Shown here: positions 16,749 through 25,353 of the stretch, piece by piece
Layout: every line of letters starts with the position of its first letter
Numbering within the stretch: position 1 is the stretch's first letter
Assembly: GCF_015461845.1 (NCBI RefSeq)
Contig: NZ_JACOPW010000009.1
Coordinates: 1 to 64,000, forward strand
Direction: 5' to 3'
Length of the DNA stretch: 64,000 nucleotides
Source: Pseudomonas mucoides
GTDB lineage: Bacteria > Pseudomonadota > Gammaproteobacteria > Pseudomonadales > Pseudomonadaceae
Notes under the pieces: model-generated
The model's database searches: none
The model's input: only the letters and a program-made list of their open reading frames with translations
What the model was told of the DNA's origin: nothing
Position numbers and translations under genes: made by a program

Positions 16749-17702
16749 ATGTACGACTGGCTGAACGCCCTGCCCAAGGCAGAACTGCATTTGCACCTCG
16801 AAGGCTCGCTGGAGCCTGAGCTGCTGTTCGCCCTGGCCGAACGCAACAAGATCGCCCTGCCGTGGAGCGACGTCGACACCCTGCGCAAAGCGTACGCCTT
16901 CAACAACCTGCAAGAGTTTCTCGACCTGTATTACCAGGGCGCCGACGTGTTGCGCACCTCGCAGGATTTCTACGACCTGACCTGGGCGTACCTGTTGCGT
17001 TGCAAGGCGCAGAACGTGATTCACACCGAACCGTTCTTCGACCCGCAAACCCACACCGACCGGGGCGTACCGTTCGAAGTGGTGCTCAACGGCATCGCCG
17101 CTGCGCTCAAGGATGGCGAGCAGCAACTGGGCATCACCAGCGGTCTGATCCTGAGCTTCCTGCGCCACTTGAGCGAAGACGAGGCGCAGAAAACCCTCGA
17201 TCAGGCGCTACCGTTCCGCGATGCGTTTGTCGCCGTGGGCCTGGACAGTTCCGAGAGGGGACACCCGCCGAGCAAGTTCCAGCGCGTGTTCGACCGTGCC
17301 CGTCACGAAGGCTTCCTGACCGTGGCCCACGCCGGTGAAGAAGGCCCGCCCGAGTACATCTGGGAAGCCCTCGACCTGCTGAAAATCCAGCGCATCGACC
17401 ATGGCGTGCGCGCCATCGAAGACGAGCGCTTGATGCAGCGGATCATCGACGAGCAGATCCCGCTGACCGTGTGCCCGTTGTCCAACACCAAGCTCAAGGT
17501 GTTCGATCACATGTCCCAGCACAACATTCTCGACATGCTCGAGCGTGGCGTGAAAGTGACGGTGAACTCCGATGACCCGGCGTACTTCGGCGGCTACGTG
17601 ACCGAGAACTTCCACGCGCTGTACACCGACCTGGGCATGACCCAGGATCAGGCCAAGCGCCTGGCGCAGAACAGCCTGGATGCCCGGTTGGTAAAACCGT
17701 AA
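16749..17702 (+). CDS. Adenine (adenosine) deaminase
   Basis: A 317-aa deaminase of the adenosine/AMP family. Motifs are HLHLEGSL (about 13-20, metal), HAGEEGPP (about 193, catalytic Glu), IDHGVRA (about 219) and NSDDPAYFGG (about 274). The length and the HAGEEGPPEYIWEA form match the PA0148-type group, which acts on adenine rather than adenosine, giving hypoxanthine. The product would feed the neighbouring purine steps. Start with GAG 8 bases upstream. Confidence 0.87.
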   Translation: MYDWLNALPKAELHLHLEGSLEPELLFALAERNKIALPWSDVDTLRKAYAFNNLQEFLDLYYQGADVLRTSQDFYDLTWAYLLRCKAQNVIHTEPFFDPQTHTDRGVPFEVVLNGIAAALKDGEQQLGITSGLILSFLRHLSEDEAQKTLDQALPFRDAFVAVGLDSSERGHPPSKFQRVFDRARHEGFLTVAHAGEEGPPEYIWEALDLLKIQRIDHGVRAIEDERLMQRIIDEQIPLTVCPLSNTKLKVFDHMSQHNILDMLERGVKVTVNSDDPAYFGGYVTENFHALYTDLGMTQDQAKRLAQNSLDARLVKP

Positions 17703-17717
17703 GGCTGCTGAAGATCA

Positions 17718-17812
17718 CATGTGGGAGCGAGCTTGCTCGCGATGACGCCATCACACCCAACATCATTGTTGAATGTAAGGCCGCCATCGCGAGCAAGCTC
17801 ACTCCCACAGGG
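17718..17812. repeat. REPIN
   Basis: Arms GTGGGAGCGAGCTTGCTCGCG and CGCGAGCAAGCTCACTCCCAC flank a ~40-bp spacer between convergent genes. Confidence 0.87.
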
Positions 17813-17819
17813 ATTGTGA

Positions 17820-19202
17820 TTAATTGACGACCACTGCTTCCGTCAACTCCTCCAGCGTCTTCCCTCGCGTCTCCATCCCGAACACCCACACCACCCCCGC
17901 CGCAATCGCAAAACACATCGCCCCCAACGCGAAGACCCCGCCCTGCCCGGTCACCGGAAACACCAACCCCGTCACCAATGGACCGAGCAACGAGCCCACC
18001 CGGCCAATCGCCGAGGCAAACCCCGAGCCCGTAGCGCGTGCCGACGTGGGGTACAACTCCGGCGTGTAGGTGTAGAGCACCGCCCACATGCCGAACAGGA
18101 AGAACTGCATCAACAGCCCCGACGCGATCAACAGGCTGACATTGCCGCCAAACACTGCGCTTTGCCCGTAGAGAAACGCCATCACCCCGCCGCCGAGCAA
18201 GGTCACCACGCACACCGGCTTACGCCCCCAACGCTCCACCAGCCAGGCGGCCATGAGGAAACCGGGAATCCCGCCGAGGGAAATCAGCACCGTGTAATAC
18301 ACCGACTGGGTCACGGCAAAACCCGACTGCTGAAGCAAGGCACTGAGCCAGGACGTGAGGCCGTAGAAACCCAGCAAGGCAAAGAACCAGACGCTCCAGA
18401 TCATCATCGTGCGCTGGCGATACTGCGGCGACCAGATCTGTTGCAACGCGGAAAAGAAGTTGCCTGGCGTAGTCGCCACGTGCGGCAGCCGAACCGGCTC
18501 AGGTAAGTCCCCACGTCCCAGCGACACACGCACACGCTCTTCGATGCGTCGCAGCACCGTGTCGGCCGCCGCATGATGCCCGGCCTGTTCCAGCCAGCGT
18601 GGCGACTCGGGAATGAAAAAGCGGATCGCCAGCACAAACACCGCTGGCACCGCCAGAACCAGGAAGATGTCCCGCCAGCCAATCACCGGCAACAGAAAAT
18701 AGGACAGCACCCCGGCCGCGACAAAACCCAGTGGCCAGAAACCGTCCATCAACGCGATGTAGCGCCCACGCCGTTTGGCCGGGATCAGCTCGGACAACAT
18801 CGACTGGGCAATCGGAAACTCCATGCCCATGCCGATGCCTAGGAGGATTCTGAACAAGGTCAGCGTTTCAACGCTCTGCGCCGTAGAACACAGGTAACTG
18901 GCGATGCCCCACAGCACGATGCTCCACTGGAACACCGGCTTGCGACCAAAGCGATCGGCCAGCATGCCCGACAGTGAGGCGCCCAGCACCATGCCGAAGA
19001 AACTCGAACTGGCCAGCAGCCCGGCCTGCGCCGAACTCAGGCCGAACTCGGTTTTGATCGAGCCGAGCAGAAAGGTCATCATTGCCAGGTCCATGGAGTC
19101 GAAGAAAAACGCCAGGGCAATGATGATGAAAATGATCCGGTGATAACCGCTGATGGGCAGACGTTCCAATCGTTCTGCCGCGCTGAAGCCACGTGTTTCC
19201 AT
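17820..19202 (-). CDS. MFS transporter, AAHS/sugar-porter-like
   Basis: A 460-aa twelve-helix transporter. The signature loop GMLADRFGRKPVF lies between helices 2 and 3 (about 77-89), and RILLGIGMGMEFPIAQSMLSE is the helix 4-5 region. PESPRWLEQAG ends the N-terminal half. This pattern fits aromatic-acid or metabolite:H+ symporters. Start at METRGFSAAE (19202), preceded by a G-rich box; the longer frame to 19286 lacks one. It lies downstream of the ArsR-like gene on the same strand (137 nt), which may control it. Substrate unknown. Confidence 0.83.
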   Translation of the reverse strand: METRGFSAAERLERLPISGYHRIIFIIIALAFFFDSMDLAMMTFLLGSIKTEFGLSSAQAGLLASSSFFGMVLGASLSGMLADRFGRKPVFQWSIVLWGIASYLCSTAQSVETLTLFRILLGIGMGMEFPIAQSMLSELIPAKRRGRYIALMDGFWPLGFVAAGVLSYFLLPVIGWRDIFLVLAVPAVFVLAIRFFIPESPRWLEQAGHHAAADTVLRRIEERVRVSLGRGDLPEPVRLPHVATTPGNFFSALQQIWSPQYRQRTMMIWSVWFFALLGFYGLTSWLSALLQQSGFAVTQSVYYTVLISLGGIPGFLMAAWLVERWGRKPVCVVTLLGGGVMAFLYGQSAVFGGNVSLLIASGLLMQFFLFGMWAVLYTYTPELYPTSARATGSGFASAIGRVGSLLGPLVTGLVFPVTGQGGVFALGAMCFAIAAGVVWVFGMETRGKTLEELTEAVVVN

Positions 19203-19339
19203 GCCACATCCCCCCTCATCCGAAAGTCCCTGGATCGAGTGTGCGCGATAGTGTCTGGCGGCTATTGCTGGATGCGACCTGTCCACAGCTCTGAACGACG
19301 CCTGAACACGATGCCGGCAGACGTCGACATCAGGACGCT

Positions 19340-20074
19340 CTAAAGTGCCATTTCCAGTTCGGTTTCCTTGGCGAAACGATGGATTTCACGCTGCCCCGCA
19401 GCGGTGATCTGCAAGGCGCGGGACTCGTTGGGCAGGCTCAACCAGCCCGATTGCATGAACAGCTGCAACAACGCCGCCCCCAGTGAACCGCCCATGTGCG
19501 GGCGTCTTTCGCTCCAGTCCGGGCAGGCGCAGGCCACTCGACTGTTGCGATGGGCCAGCGCCTGGATGAACACGCCGCGTGTCGCCAGTTGCGTCGAGCC
19601 TTTATGGGTAATCATGACCCGCTGATCGATCTGTTCGATCCAGCCTGCATCCAGCAATCGCTGGTAAAGGTCGGCGGCCAGGGTGCCGCCCAAATGGTCG
19701 TCGCACAGTCTCGCCCGCAGCAGTGAAGATGGCGCCGCCTGAGGTTTGGCGACGGGATTGGGACGCTTGAAAACATCCGGGACTTCCCGTGGCGTACTGG
19801 CCAGCGTGGCGCTGGCCAATGCCTCGATGGCCGCGCCGACTTCGGGGGCAGCCAGGCGGAAAAAACGCTTTCGCCCGCGAACGTCAACTTTCAACAGACC
19901 GCCTGCGGACAATCGCCCCAAGTGCGCGCTGGCCGAAGAGGGTGACAGGCCGGCCAACAACGCCAGCTCTTCGGTATGCCGCGCCGCGCCGTCCATCAAG
20001 GCCCACATCATTGCGCTGCGCTTTGGGTCAGCCAGTAACGTGGCGATCTGGCTGATGCAAGGTGCATGTTCCAT
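19340..20074 (-). CDS. ArsR-family HTH regulator with C-terminal extension
   Basis: A 244-aa protein. An ArsR-type winged helix at the N-terminus (ISQIATLLADPKRSAMMWAL, then LAGLSPSSASAHLGRL, to about residue 85) is followed by ~150 residues with a CACPDWSERRPHMGG motif. Those residues probably form a second sensor or dimer domain. It is longer than metal-sensing ArsR proteins (~100 aa) and lacks the CVC metal box in the recognition helix. The ATG at 20074 has GGGAG upstream. The MFS gene downstream is a likely target. Confidence 0.82.
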   Translation of the reverse strand: MEHAPCISQIATLLADPKRSAMMWALMDGAARHTEELALLAGLSPSSASAHLGRLSAGGLLKVDVRGRKRFFRLAAPEVGAAIEALASATLASTPREVPDVFKRPNPVAKPQAAPSSLLRARLCDDHLGGTLAADLYQRLLDAGWIEQIDQRVMITHKGSTQLATRGVFIQALAHRNSRVACACPDWSERRPHMGGSLGAALLQLFMQSGWLSLPNESRALQITAAGQREIHRFAKETELEMAL

Positions 20075-20390
20075 GTATTCACTCCCTGTTGAATCGTTTC
20101 GTCTGCTGCTCAGAGACATCTTGACCAGTAATGTGTCGTCGGCCAAGACGCGGAAACCGCCATTAGCCGGGCAAAGTCCCCCGCTCACCCGAGCCATTTC
20201 TTCGCAGCCAGGGCAAAGGTCGGGTACTTGAACGGAGTGCCAGCCGACTGTAACGCGGACTCGCCATCGCGAGATCGACGGTGCGTACATGAGGCGGGCG
20301 CTAGTATAAGCGGGTTAACCGCCGGTTCCTGCCCTTGGGAAACCGTGGGTGCTGATAGTTGCTGACAGAAATTTCTCTATTTGCCTGCGA
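20075..20390. other. 316-nt intergenic region, nothing recognised
   Basis: This lies between two minus-strand regulator genes. It should hold the ArsR-like gene's promoter. I see no RNA gene, repeat or strong hairpin. The in-frame extension of the ArsR ORF up to 20290 has no good start and reads as non-coding. Confidence 0.6.
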
Positions 20391-21320
20391 CTATTGATCG
20401 TTGCCCGATATCGTCGGGAATTGTCTGCCCAAATCAGCACATCGGCTGGCAAGCATTTCCCGCAACAGGTTCACAGGCTTACTCAATTGTGCGCGATGGG
20501 CGCACAGCAAATTCAGCGGTGCGCGCTCACAGAGCAGTTCCGGCATCAACACTTTCAACCGCCCGGCGAGCACATCGGCGGCGACATCGAGCCAGGACTT
20601 GTAAGCGATCCCGGCGCCGGCCACCGCCCACAGACGCACCACATCAGCATCGTCACTGAAACGATCACCGCTGACCGTCAGGCCGACCTCGCGTTTGCCG
20701 TCATGGAAACTCCAGTGATCGTGGACCCGACTGCCGAGCATGAACAATAAACAATTGTGCTGGGCCAATTGCTCCAGCTGCCGGGGTTCGCCATGTCTGG
20801 CCAGGTAATCCGGCGCGGCACACAGGACGCGGCGGTTCTGCGGGGCGATGGGCAGCGCCACCAGGCTCGAGTCTTCCGGCTCGCCATAACGCAGGGCGAT
20901 GTCGACCGGTTGCCGGAACAAGTCGGCAATGCGATCACCCAGCAACAACCGCACGGTCAGTTTCGGATGCTCGCGCTGAAACTCGTCCAGCCACGGCAAT
21001 AACAGGTTGCGGCCAAAGTCCGACGGGGCGGACAGTTGCAGAATCCCGCTGACCTGGTCCTGACCACTGGCCAGCAAACGGCGCCCTTCATCCAGGTTGC
21101 TCAGGGCCGCCCGGGCATATTCCAGAAAGCCCTCGCCTTCGGCCGTCAGGCGCAGGCTGCGGGTGGAACGTGCGAGCAAGCGGGCACCGAGTTGTTGCTC
21201 GATGCGCTTCAACGCCGCGCTGGCCACCGCCGCGGACATGTCCATCACCCGCGCCGCCGCCGACAGGCTTCCCAGATCGGCAGCGCGAACGAACAGCTGC
21301 AAGTCATCGAAACGCAGCAT
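20391..21320 (-). CDS. LysR-family transcriptional regulator
   Basis: A 309-aa LysR protein of the AaeR/DsdC-like large group. The HTH (about residues 3-62) contains LGSLSAAARVMDMS, and the effector domain contains LQLSAPSDFGRNLL and VDIALRYGEPEDS. It is divergent from the monooxygenase/oxidoreductase pair at 21439-22824, which it probably regulates from the 118-bp gap. The inducer is likely an aromatic or quinone-type compound, by analogy with related gene triplets. Confidence 0.86.
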   Translation of the reverse strand: MLRFDDLQLFVRAADLGSLSAAARVMDMSAAVASAALKRIEQQLGARLLARSTRSLRLTAEGEGFLEYARAALSNLDEGRRLLASGQDQVSGILQLSAPSDFGRNLLLPWLDEFQREHPKLTVRLLLGDRIADLFRQPVDIALRYGEPEDSSLVALPIAPQNRRVLCAAPDYLARHGEPRQLEQLAQHNCLLFMLGSRVHDHWSFHDGKREVGLTVSGDRFSDDADVVRLWAVAGAGIAYKSWLDVAADVLAGRLKVLMPELLCERAPLNLLCAHRAQLSKPVNLLREMLASRCADLGRQFPTISGNDQ

Positions 21321-21438
21321 TTTCAGCCTCGATTATCAAAAAAATATTGAAAGAGACTGCTCTTTTAGCGGGTTTTATCTTGCGGCGAAATAGCCAATCA
21401 TCTGTGCAATCGAATTCATCACGCTCCCGGAGTCGTTC

Positions 21439-21732
21439 ATGTCCCAGCCATTTACCGCCATTGCCACCCTCATCGCCAAAGCCGGCCAGCAAGACGCTCT
21501 CGAACAGCACCTGCGCGCCCTGCTGGAACCGACCCGCGCCGAGGCCGGTTGCGGCCAATACGATCTGCACCAGGACCTCGCCAATCCCTTGGCCTTTTAC
21601 ATGATCGAACAGTGGAGCAGCGACGAAGCCCTGCAAGCGCATGACGCCAGCGCCCATATCCAGAATTTCCGGGCCAAGGCCGGCGACTTCCTCGAACACT
21701 TCGACCTCAAGCGCCTGCGTACCGTGGCCTGA
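21439..21732 (+). CDS. Putative quinol monooxygenase (ABM domain, YgiN-like)
   Basis: A 97-aa protein made of one antibiotic-biosynthesis-monooxygenase fold. It has FTAIATLIAKAGQQDALEQ at the N-terminus and AFYMIEQWSSDEALQAHDAS in the middle. Such small dimeric proteins oxidise quinols or other polyphenols without a cofactor. The next gene is a zinc-type quinone-reductase-like enzyme 78 nt downstream, and both are divergent from a LysR gene. Together they look like a quinone or electrophile stress pair. Confidence 0.82.
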   Translation: MSQPFTAIATLIAKAGQQDALEQHLRALLEPTRAEAGCGQYDLHQDLANPLAFYMIEQWSSDEALQAHDASAHIQNFRAKAGDFLEHFDLKRLRTVA

Positions 21733-21810
21733 CCCCTCCCGCCGACGCGCACTTTGTAGCAGCTGGCATCAGGCCTACCCCTTCTTTTATTACCTTTCGG
21801 AGCTCCTTAG

Positions 21811-22824
21811 ATGAAAGCCATTGCCTACTACAATTCGCTGCCGATCAGCGACGAGCACTCCCTGCAAGACATCGAGCTGCCAGAACCGGTTGCCGGTCCG
21901 CGCGATCTGTTGGTGGAGGTCAAAGCCATCTCGGTCAACCCGGTGGACACCAAGGTCCGCCAGAACGTCCAGCCTGAAGAAGGCGCAGCCAAGGTGCTCG
22001 GTTGGGACGTGGCCGGTGTGGTCACGGCCGTCGGCAGCGACGTGACCTTGTTCAAGGTCGGCGACAAGGTTTTTTACGCGGGCTCCATTGCGCGTGCCGG
22101 TGGCAACAGCGAACGCCATGTGGTGGATGAGCGGATCGTCGGCCACATGCCGAAAACCCTCGGTTTCGCCGAAGCCGCCGCACTGCCGCTGACCGCCATC
22201 ACCGCCTGGGAATTGCTCTTTGAGCGCCTGCAAGTTCGCGAAGGCAACACCGATGAAGGCCAGAGTCTGCTGATCGTTGGCGCGGCCGGTGGCGTGGGTT
22301 CGATCCTCACGCAATTGGCCAACCAGCTCACCGGGCTTAAGGTCATTGGCACCGCCTCTCGTCCGGACACCCAAGACTGGGTTCGTGAATTGGGGGCAGA
22401 CCTGGTAATCGATCACAGCCAACCGCTGAGCGACGAACTCAAGCGTGCCGGCGTGGACGCCGTGACCCATGTCGCCAGCCTGACCCAGACCGATCAGCAT
22501 CTGGACCAACTGGTCGAGGCGCTGGCGCCGCAAGGCAAACTGGCGCTGATCGATGACCCCAAGTCACTGGACGTGACCAAGCTCAAACGCAAGAGCCTGT
22601 CGCTGCACTGGGAGTTCATGTACACGCGCTCGCTGTTCGAAACCGCGGACATGATCGAGCAGCACAAACTGCTCAACCGCGTTGCCGGGCTGATCGACGC
22701 TGGCACGTTGAAAACCACGGTCGGCGAGCACTTCGGCACCATCAATGCGGCCAACCTGCGCCGGGCACATGCGCTTCTGGAGAGCGGCAAAGCCAAGGGC
22801 AAGATTGTGCTGGAAGGCTTCTGA
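21811..22824 (+). CDS. Zinc-type alcohol dehydrogenase-like / quinone reductase family protein
   Basis: A 337-aa MDR-superfamily oxidoreductase. The N-terminal GroES-like domain contains VLGWDVAGVV (about 66-75). The Rossmann domain starts near LLIVGAAGGVGSILTQLANQ (about 152-171). Neither catalytic nor structural zinc ligands of true ADHs are visible, so it is probably an NADPH quinone or enone reductase. It shares a LysR-regulated operon with the monooxygenase upstream. Confidence 0.85.
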   Translation: MKAIAYYNSLPISDEHSLQDIELPEPVAGPRDLLVEVKAISVNPVDTKVRQNVQPEEGAAKVLGWDVAGVVTAVGSDVTLFKVGDKVFYAGSIARAGGNSERHVVDERIVGHMPKTLGFAEAAALPLTAITAWELLFERLQVREGNTDEGQSLLIVGAAGGVGSILTQLANQLTGLKVIGTASRPDTQDWVRELGADLVIDHSQPLSDELKRAGVDAVTHVASLTQTDQHLDQLVEALAPQGKLALIDDPKSLDVTKLKRKSLSLHWEFMYTRSLFETADMIEQHKLLNRVAGLIDAGTLKTTVGEHFGTINAANLRRAHALLESGKAKGKIVLEGF

Positions 22825-22838
22825 AACATGATGAAACA

Positions 22839-22862
22839 GTGTCGCTCAGCAATGAGCGACAC
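22839..22862. terminator. Hairpin after the oxidoreductase gene
   Basis: A perfect 9-bp stem, GTGTCGCTC/GAGCGACAC, with a 6-nt loop, 14 nt after the stop codon. There is no T tract, so it is a terminator-like or mRNA-stabilising element. Confidence 0.5.
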
Positions 22863-22974
22863 CGTCAGTCCGAAGGTTGACGTCTGTCACAATAGCGATC
22901 GTATTCGGGTCTACAATCGAAATCTCTGCGGCACAATCTTTACGTAGCAACTTTTACGAGAGGAGAGATCAGCA

Positions 22975-23148
22975 ATGAAGATCCTGATAAAAGAAGTGGC
23001 TAAATCTCAGTGGCAAGTCCGTCTGGACCAGCATGCCGTGACCTTTCGCAGTGAAGCCGAAGCACTGGCCTTTACCCGAACCCTCGAAGCCCGCCTGTAC
23101 GCTCCCCACCAGATTCCCGGTCGCCAACAGCAGCGCGCTGCTGGCTGA
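22975..23148 (+). CDS. Small conserved-looking protein, 57 aa, unknown function
   Basis: An ATG at 22975 with a strong AGGAGAG box 8 bases upstream opens a 57-codon frame beginning MKILIKEVAKSQWQVRLDQH. The product has an amphipathic beta-rich N-terminus (ILIKEV, WQVRLDQ, VTFRS) and a helix (EAEALAFTRTLEARL), like small DUF2188-type proteins. It ends 8 nt from the convergent MFS gene. Frame, ribosome site and composition all favour a real gene. I do not recognise its function. Confidence 0.72.
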   Translation: MKILIKEVAKSQWQVRLDQHAVTFRSEAEALAFTRTLEARLYAPHQIPGRQQQRAAG

Positions 23149-23156
23149 GCCCTGCC

Positions 23157-24353
23157 TCAGACCTGGGCTTGCGCCAGCGCCCGGGCATTTTGCAAACGAC
23201 GGGTGAGCATTGCAGCGCTCACCACCAACAGTCCGCACAGGCTGATGACCATCGCCATCGGCACGGCGCTGCCATCGTGTAAAACACCCACAAGCGCAGC
23301 CGCACCGGCCGCGACGGTGAACTGCAGGCACCCAAGCAATGCCGACGCACTGCCAGCACGGGCGCCCTGCCCGTTCATGGCGCACGCCGACGCATTGGGC
23401 AGGATGCAACCGAGGCTGGAGATGCAAATAAACAGCGGGATCAGCAACGGCCACAGGTGCTCAGGGTGCAGCGCACTGACGGCGAGCAGCGCCAGGCCGG
23501 CGGTCAGGTAAACCCACACGGCACGCGCCAGCAGGAACGCCGGCCCCCGCTTGGCCAGCAATCGCGCATTGACTTGCGCCACCAGAATAAACCCCGCCGC
23601 GTTCGTGCCGAACAGCCAGCCGAAATGCTCGGCCGGTATGCCATAGAGTTTGATGAACACGAACGGTGATCCGGCGATGTAGGAAAACATCCCGGCAATG
23701 GCGATGCCACCCGTCAGGGCGTGACCGAGATAGACCCGGTCGGACAACAGGCGACCGTACTGCCGCAAAGCCCCCGTCAGCGGCTGGCGCGGCATATGCG
23801 CGGGCAAACTTTCCGGCAACCCGAGTGCCACGGCCAAGGCAGCCAGGGCACTGAAACCGGACAATACCAGGAAGATCGACTGCCAACCCGTGGTGTTGAC
23901 CAGCAAGCCGCCGAGCATCGGCGCGAGAATCGGTGCCAGCCCCATGACCAGCATCAGTTGCGAATAAACTTTCGCCGACCCCACGGCGTCGCATTTATCG
24001 CTGACCACCGCACGGGAAATCACCATCCCCGCACAACCGCCCAACGCCTGGACAAAACGCGCGCCGATCAGCCATTCGAGGTTCGGCGCATAAGCGCAGG
24101 CCAGCGAAGCGAGGGTGAACAGACCGACCCCGGCCAGCAACGGGATACGCCGTCCAAAACGATCGGCCACCGGGCCGTAGGCCAGTTGACCAATCGACAA
24201 ACCGAGGAAGTACGCCGCCAAGGTCAGTTGAACGTGTTTTTCATCGGTGCCGAAGGCCAGGGCCATTGCCGGGAAGGCGGGCAGATAGAAGTCGATCGCC
24301 AGCGGACCGAAAGCGGTCAGGGCGCCAAGAATCAAAATGGTACGGAAATTCAT
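23157..24353 (-). CDS. Bcr/CflA-type multidrug MFS exporter
   Basis: A 398-aa drug:H+ antiporter. The N-terminus reads GPLAIDFYLPAFPAM (helix 1), followed by the A-motif loop GPVADRFGRRIPLL (about 60-73) and ARFVQALGGCAG in helix 4 (motif C region near APMLGG). Twelve helices are expected. Start at MNFRTILIL (24353); twelve further codons upstream are in frame but read poorly. Likely substrates are drugs or sulphonamide/bicyclomycin-like compounds; none can be named from sequence. Confidence 0.86.
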   Translation of the reverse strand: MNFRTILILGALTAFGPLAIDFYLPAFPAMALAFGTDEKHVQLTLAAYFLGLSIGQLAYGPVADRFGRRIPLLAGVGLFTLASLACAYAPNLEWLIGARFVQALGGCAGMVISRAVVSDKCDAVGSAKVYSQLMLVMGLAPILAPMLGGLLVNTTGWQSIFLVLSGFSALAALAVALGLPESLPAHMPRQPLTGALRQYGRLLSDRVYLGHALTGGIAIAGMFSYIAGSPFVFIKLYGIPAEHFGWLFGTNAAGFILVAQVNARLLAKRGPAFLLARAVWVYLTAGLALLAVSALHPEHLWPLLIPLFICISSLGCILPNASACAMNGQGARAGSASALLGCLQFTVAAGAAALVGVLHDGSAVPMAMVISLCGLLVVSAAMLTRRLQNARALAQAQV

Positions 24354-24486
24354 CAGGCATCCAGTTGAGCATGGGTCGGCAGGCCCCACAGTCTAGCCGC
24401 GCATGAACGCCTTGAACATTCCGATAGCTCGCTAACTATTAAAAACCCGCTGAATGAATGTAGATTCCCTGTAGGAGTGCGTTGGG

Positions 24487-24684
24487 TCAGGCGACTTTGG
24501 CGTCGTAGCCTTCTTCGGTGATCGCGGCGATTACCTGCTCAACCGTCAGCGCGCTCTCAACCCCGACTTCCTTGGCCGCCAGATCGACCCGCACGCTGGC
24601 CGCCGGATCCTTGGCTTGCAAGGCCTGGGTAATGGCTTTGACACAGTGACCGCAAGACATGCCCTGAACGTTGAACACTTGCAT
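24487..24684 (-). CDS. copZ: Copper chaperone CopZ (heavy-metal-associated domain protein)
   Basis: A 65-aa single HMA domain protein with the copper-binding pair Cys11 and Cys14 in GMSCGHC. It carries Cu(I) in the cytoplasm and hands it to CopA or CueR. The gene is transcribed leftward from a CueR-type promoter at 24714-24744, away from copA. The GGAG-containing start region fits ATG 24684. Confidence 0.92.
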   Translation of the reverse strand: MQVFNVQGMSCGHCVKAITQALQAKDPAASVRVDLAAKEVGVESALTVEQVIAAITEEGYDAKVA

Positions 24685-24713
24685 GGTGTGGCTCCTTTAT
24701 TGAGGTTGCGAAC

Positions 24714-24744
24714 AGTCTCGAGCTTGCCACCATGGCAAGGTCAA
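24714..24744 (-). promoter_or_regulatory. CueR-type promoter of copZ
   Basis: On the minus strand the -35 TTGACC (24739-24744), a 19-bp spacer and the -10 GAGACT (24714-24719). The spacer carries the dyad CTTGCCATGGTGGCAAG. Layout and sequence match the copA promoter at 25294-25324. Confidence 0.82.
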
Positions 24745-24831
24745 GTTCTTCAACAATCTGCCGGGCTGGCATTCGGCGTCGTGCTCGGCCAAGCTGCGTG
24801 CATCAATGACTCGATTTCAGGAGATTCAGCC

Positions 24832-25215
24832 ATGCGCTGGTCAGCTCTCAGCCTGTTTGGCTTGCTCAGCCTCTTTGCCGCGACACCTTCGGTTCAAGCC
24901 GCCGGGGAGGACTATGGCGTACTGATCATTTCCCGCGAGCGCCTGGAAGTCGCGACCTCCTGCGAAATCGGTGTGTACATCCAGGACCAACTGTCCGCAC
25001 GACTGTTCCAGGAACAAAGCACCTCGTTCAACCTGCCACCGGGCCCCGTGTCCCTGCGCCTTAAACTGCTGCCGGGCCAGGTGCCGGGTTGCAACCCGGG
25101 CATGCTCGCGCCGGGTTCGCAGATCATCTCGCTCAAGGCGGGGGATGTGTTGAAGTACCGGATCGCGATGACGCAGGAAGGGATGTACCTCAAGCCTGCT
25201 TCTCTCGAATACTGA
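24832..25215 (+). CDS. Exported protein of unknown function in the copper module
   Basis: A 127-aa protein. Residues 1-23 (MRWSALSLFGLLSLFAATPS and on to VQA) form a Sec signal peptide, and the mature part is about 104 aa. It has two cysteines (TSCEIG and PGCNPG) that could form a disulphide in the periplasm. The alternating hydrophobic pattern suggests a small beta-sandwich. It lies between copZ and copA, two CueR targets, and has AGGAG 9 bases before the ATG. No known copper-binding motif such as CXXC or Met/His clusters is present, so a copper role is only contextual. Confidence 0.8.
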   Translation: MRWSALSLFGLLSLFAATPSVQAAGEDYGVLIISRERLEVATSCEIGVYIQDQLSARLFQEQSTSFNLPPGPVSLRLKLLPGQVPGCNPGMLAPGSQIISLKAGDVLKYRIAMTQEGMYLKPASLEY

Positions 25216-25233
25216 GCAAATCCAATGTGAAGC

Positions 25234-25267
25234 CCCTGTGGGAGCGAGCTTGCTCGCTCCCACAGGG
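25234..25267. repeat. REP palindrome
   Basis: A single tight palindrome, CCCTGTGGGAGCGAGC with its inverse, between the exported protein gene and the copA promoter. It may end transcription from the gene upstream. Confidence 0.87.
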
Positions 25268-25293
25268 TTCGGCGCAGGCATAAATATTGGTGC

Positions 25294-25324
25294 TTGACCT
25301 TGCCCGCATGGCAAGGTTGATCCT
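25294..25324 (+). promoter_or_regulatory. CueR-type promoter of copA
   Basis: The -35 TTGACC (25294-25299), a 19-bp spacer and the -10 GATCCT (25319-25324). The spacer dyad ACCTTGCC-CGCAT-GGCAAGGT is close to the E. coli copA operator for CueR. The start codon is 30 bp further on. Confidence 0.88.
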
Positions 25325-25353
25325 GTGGGTATCTACTACAGGGAGTACGACCG

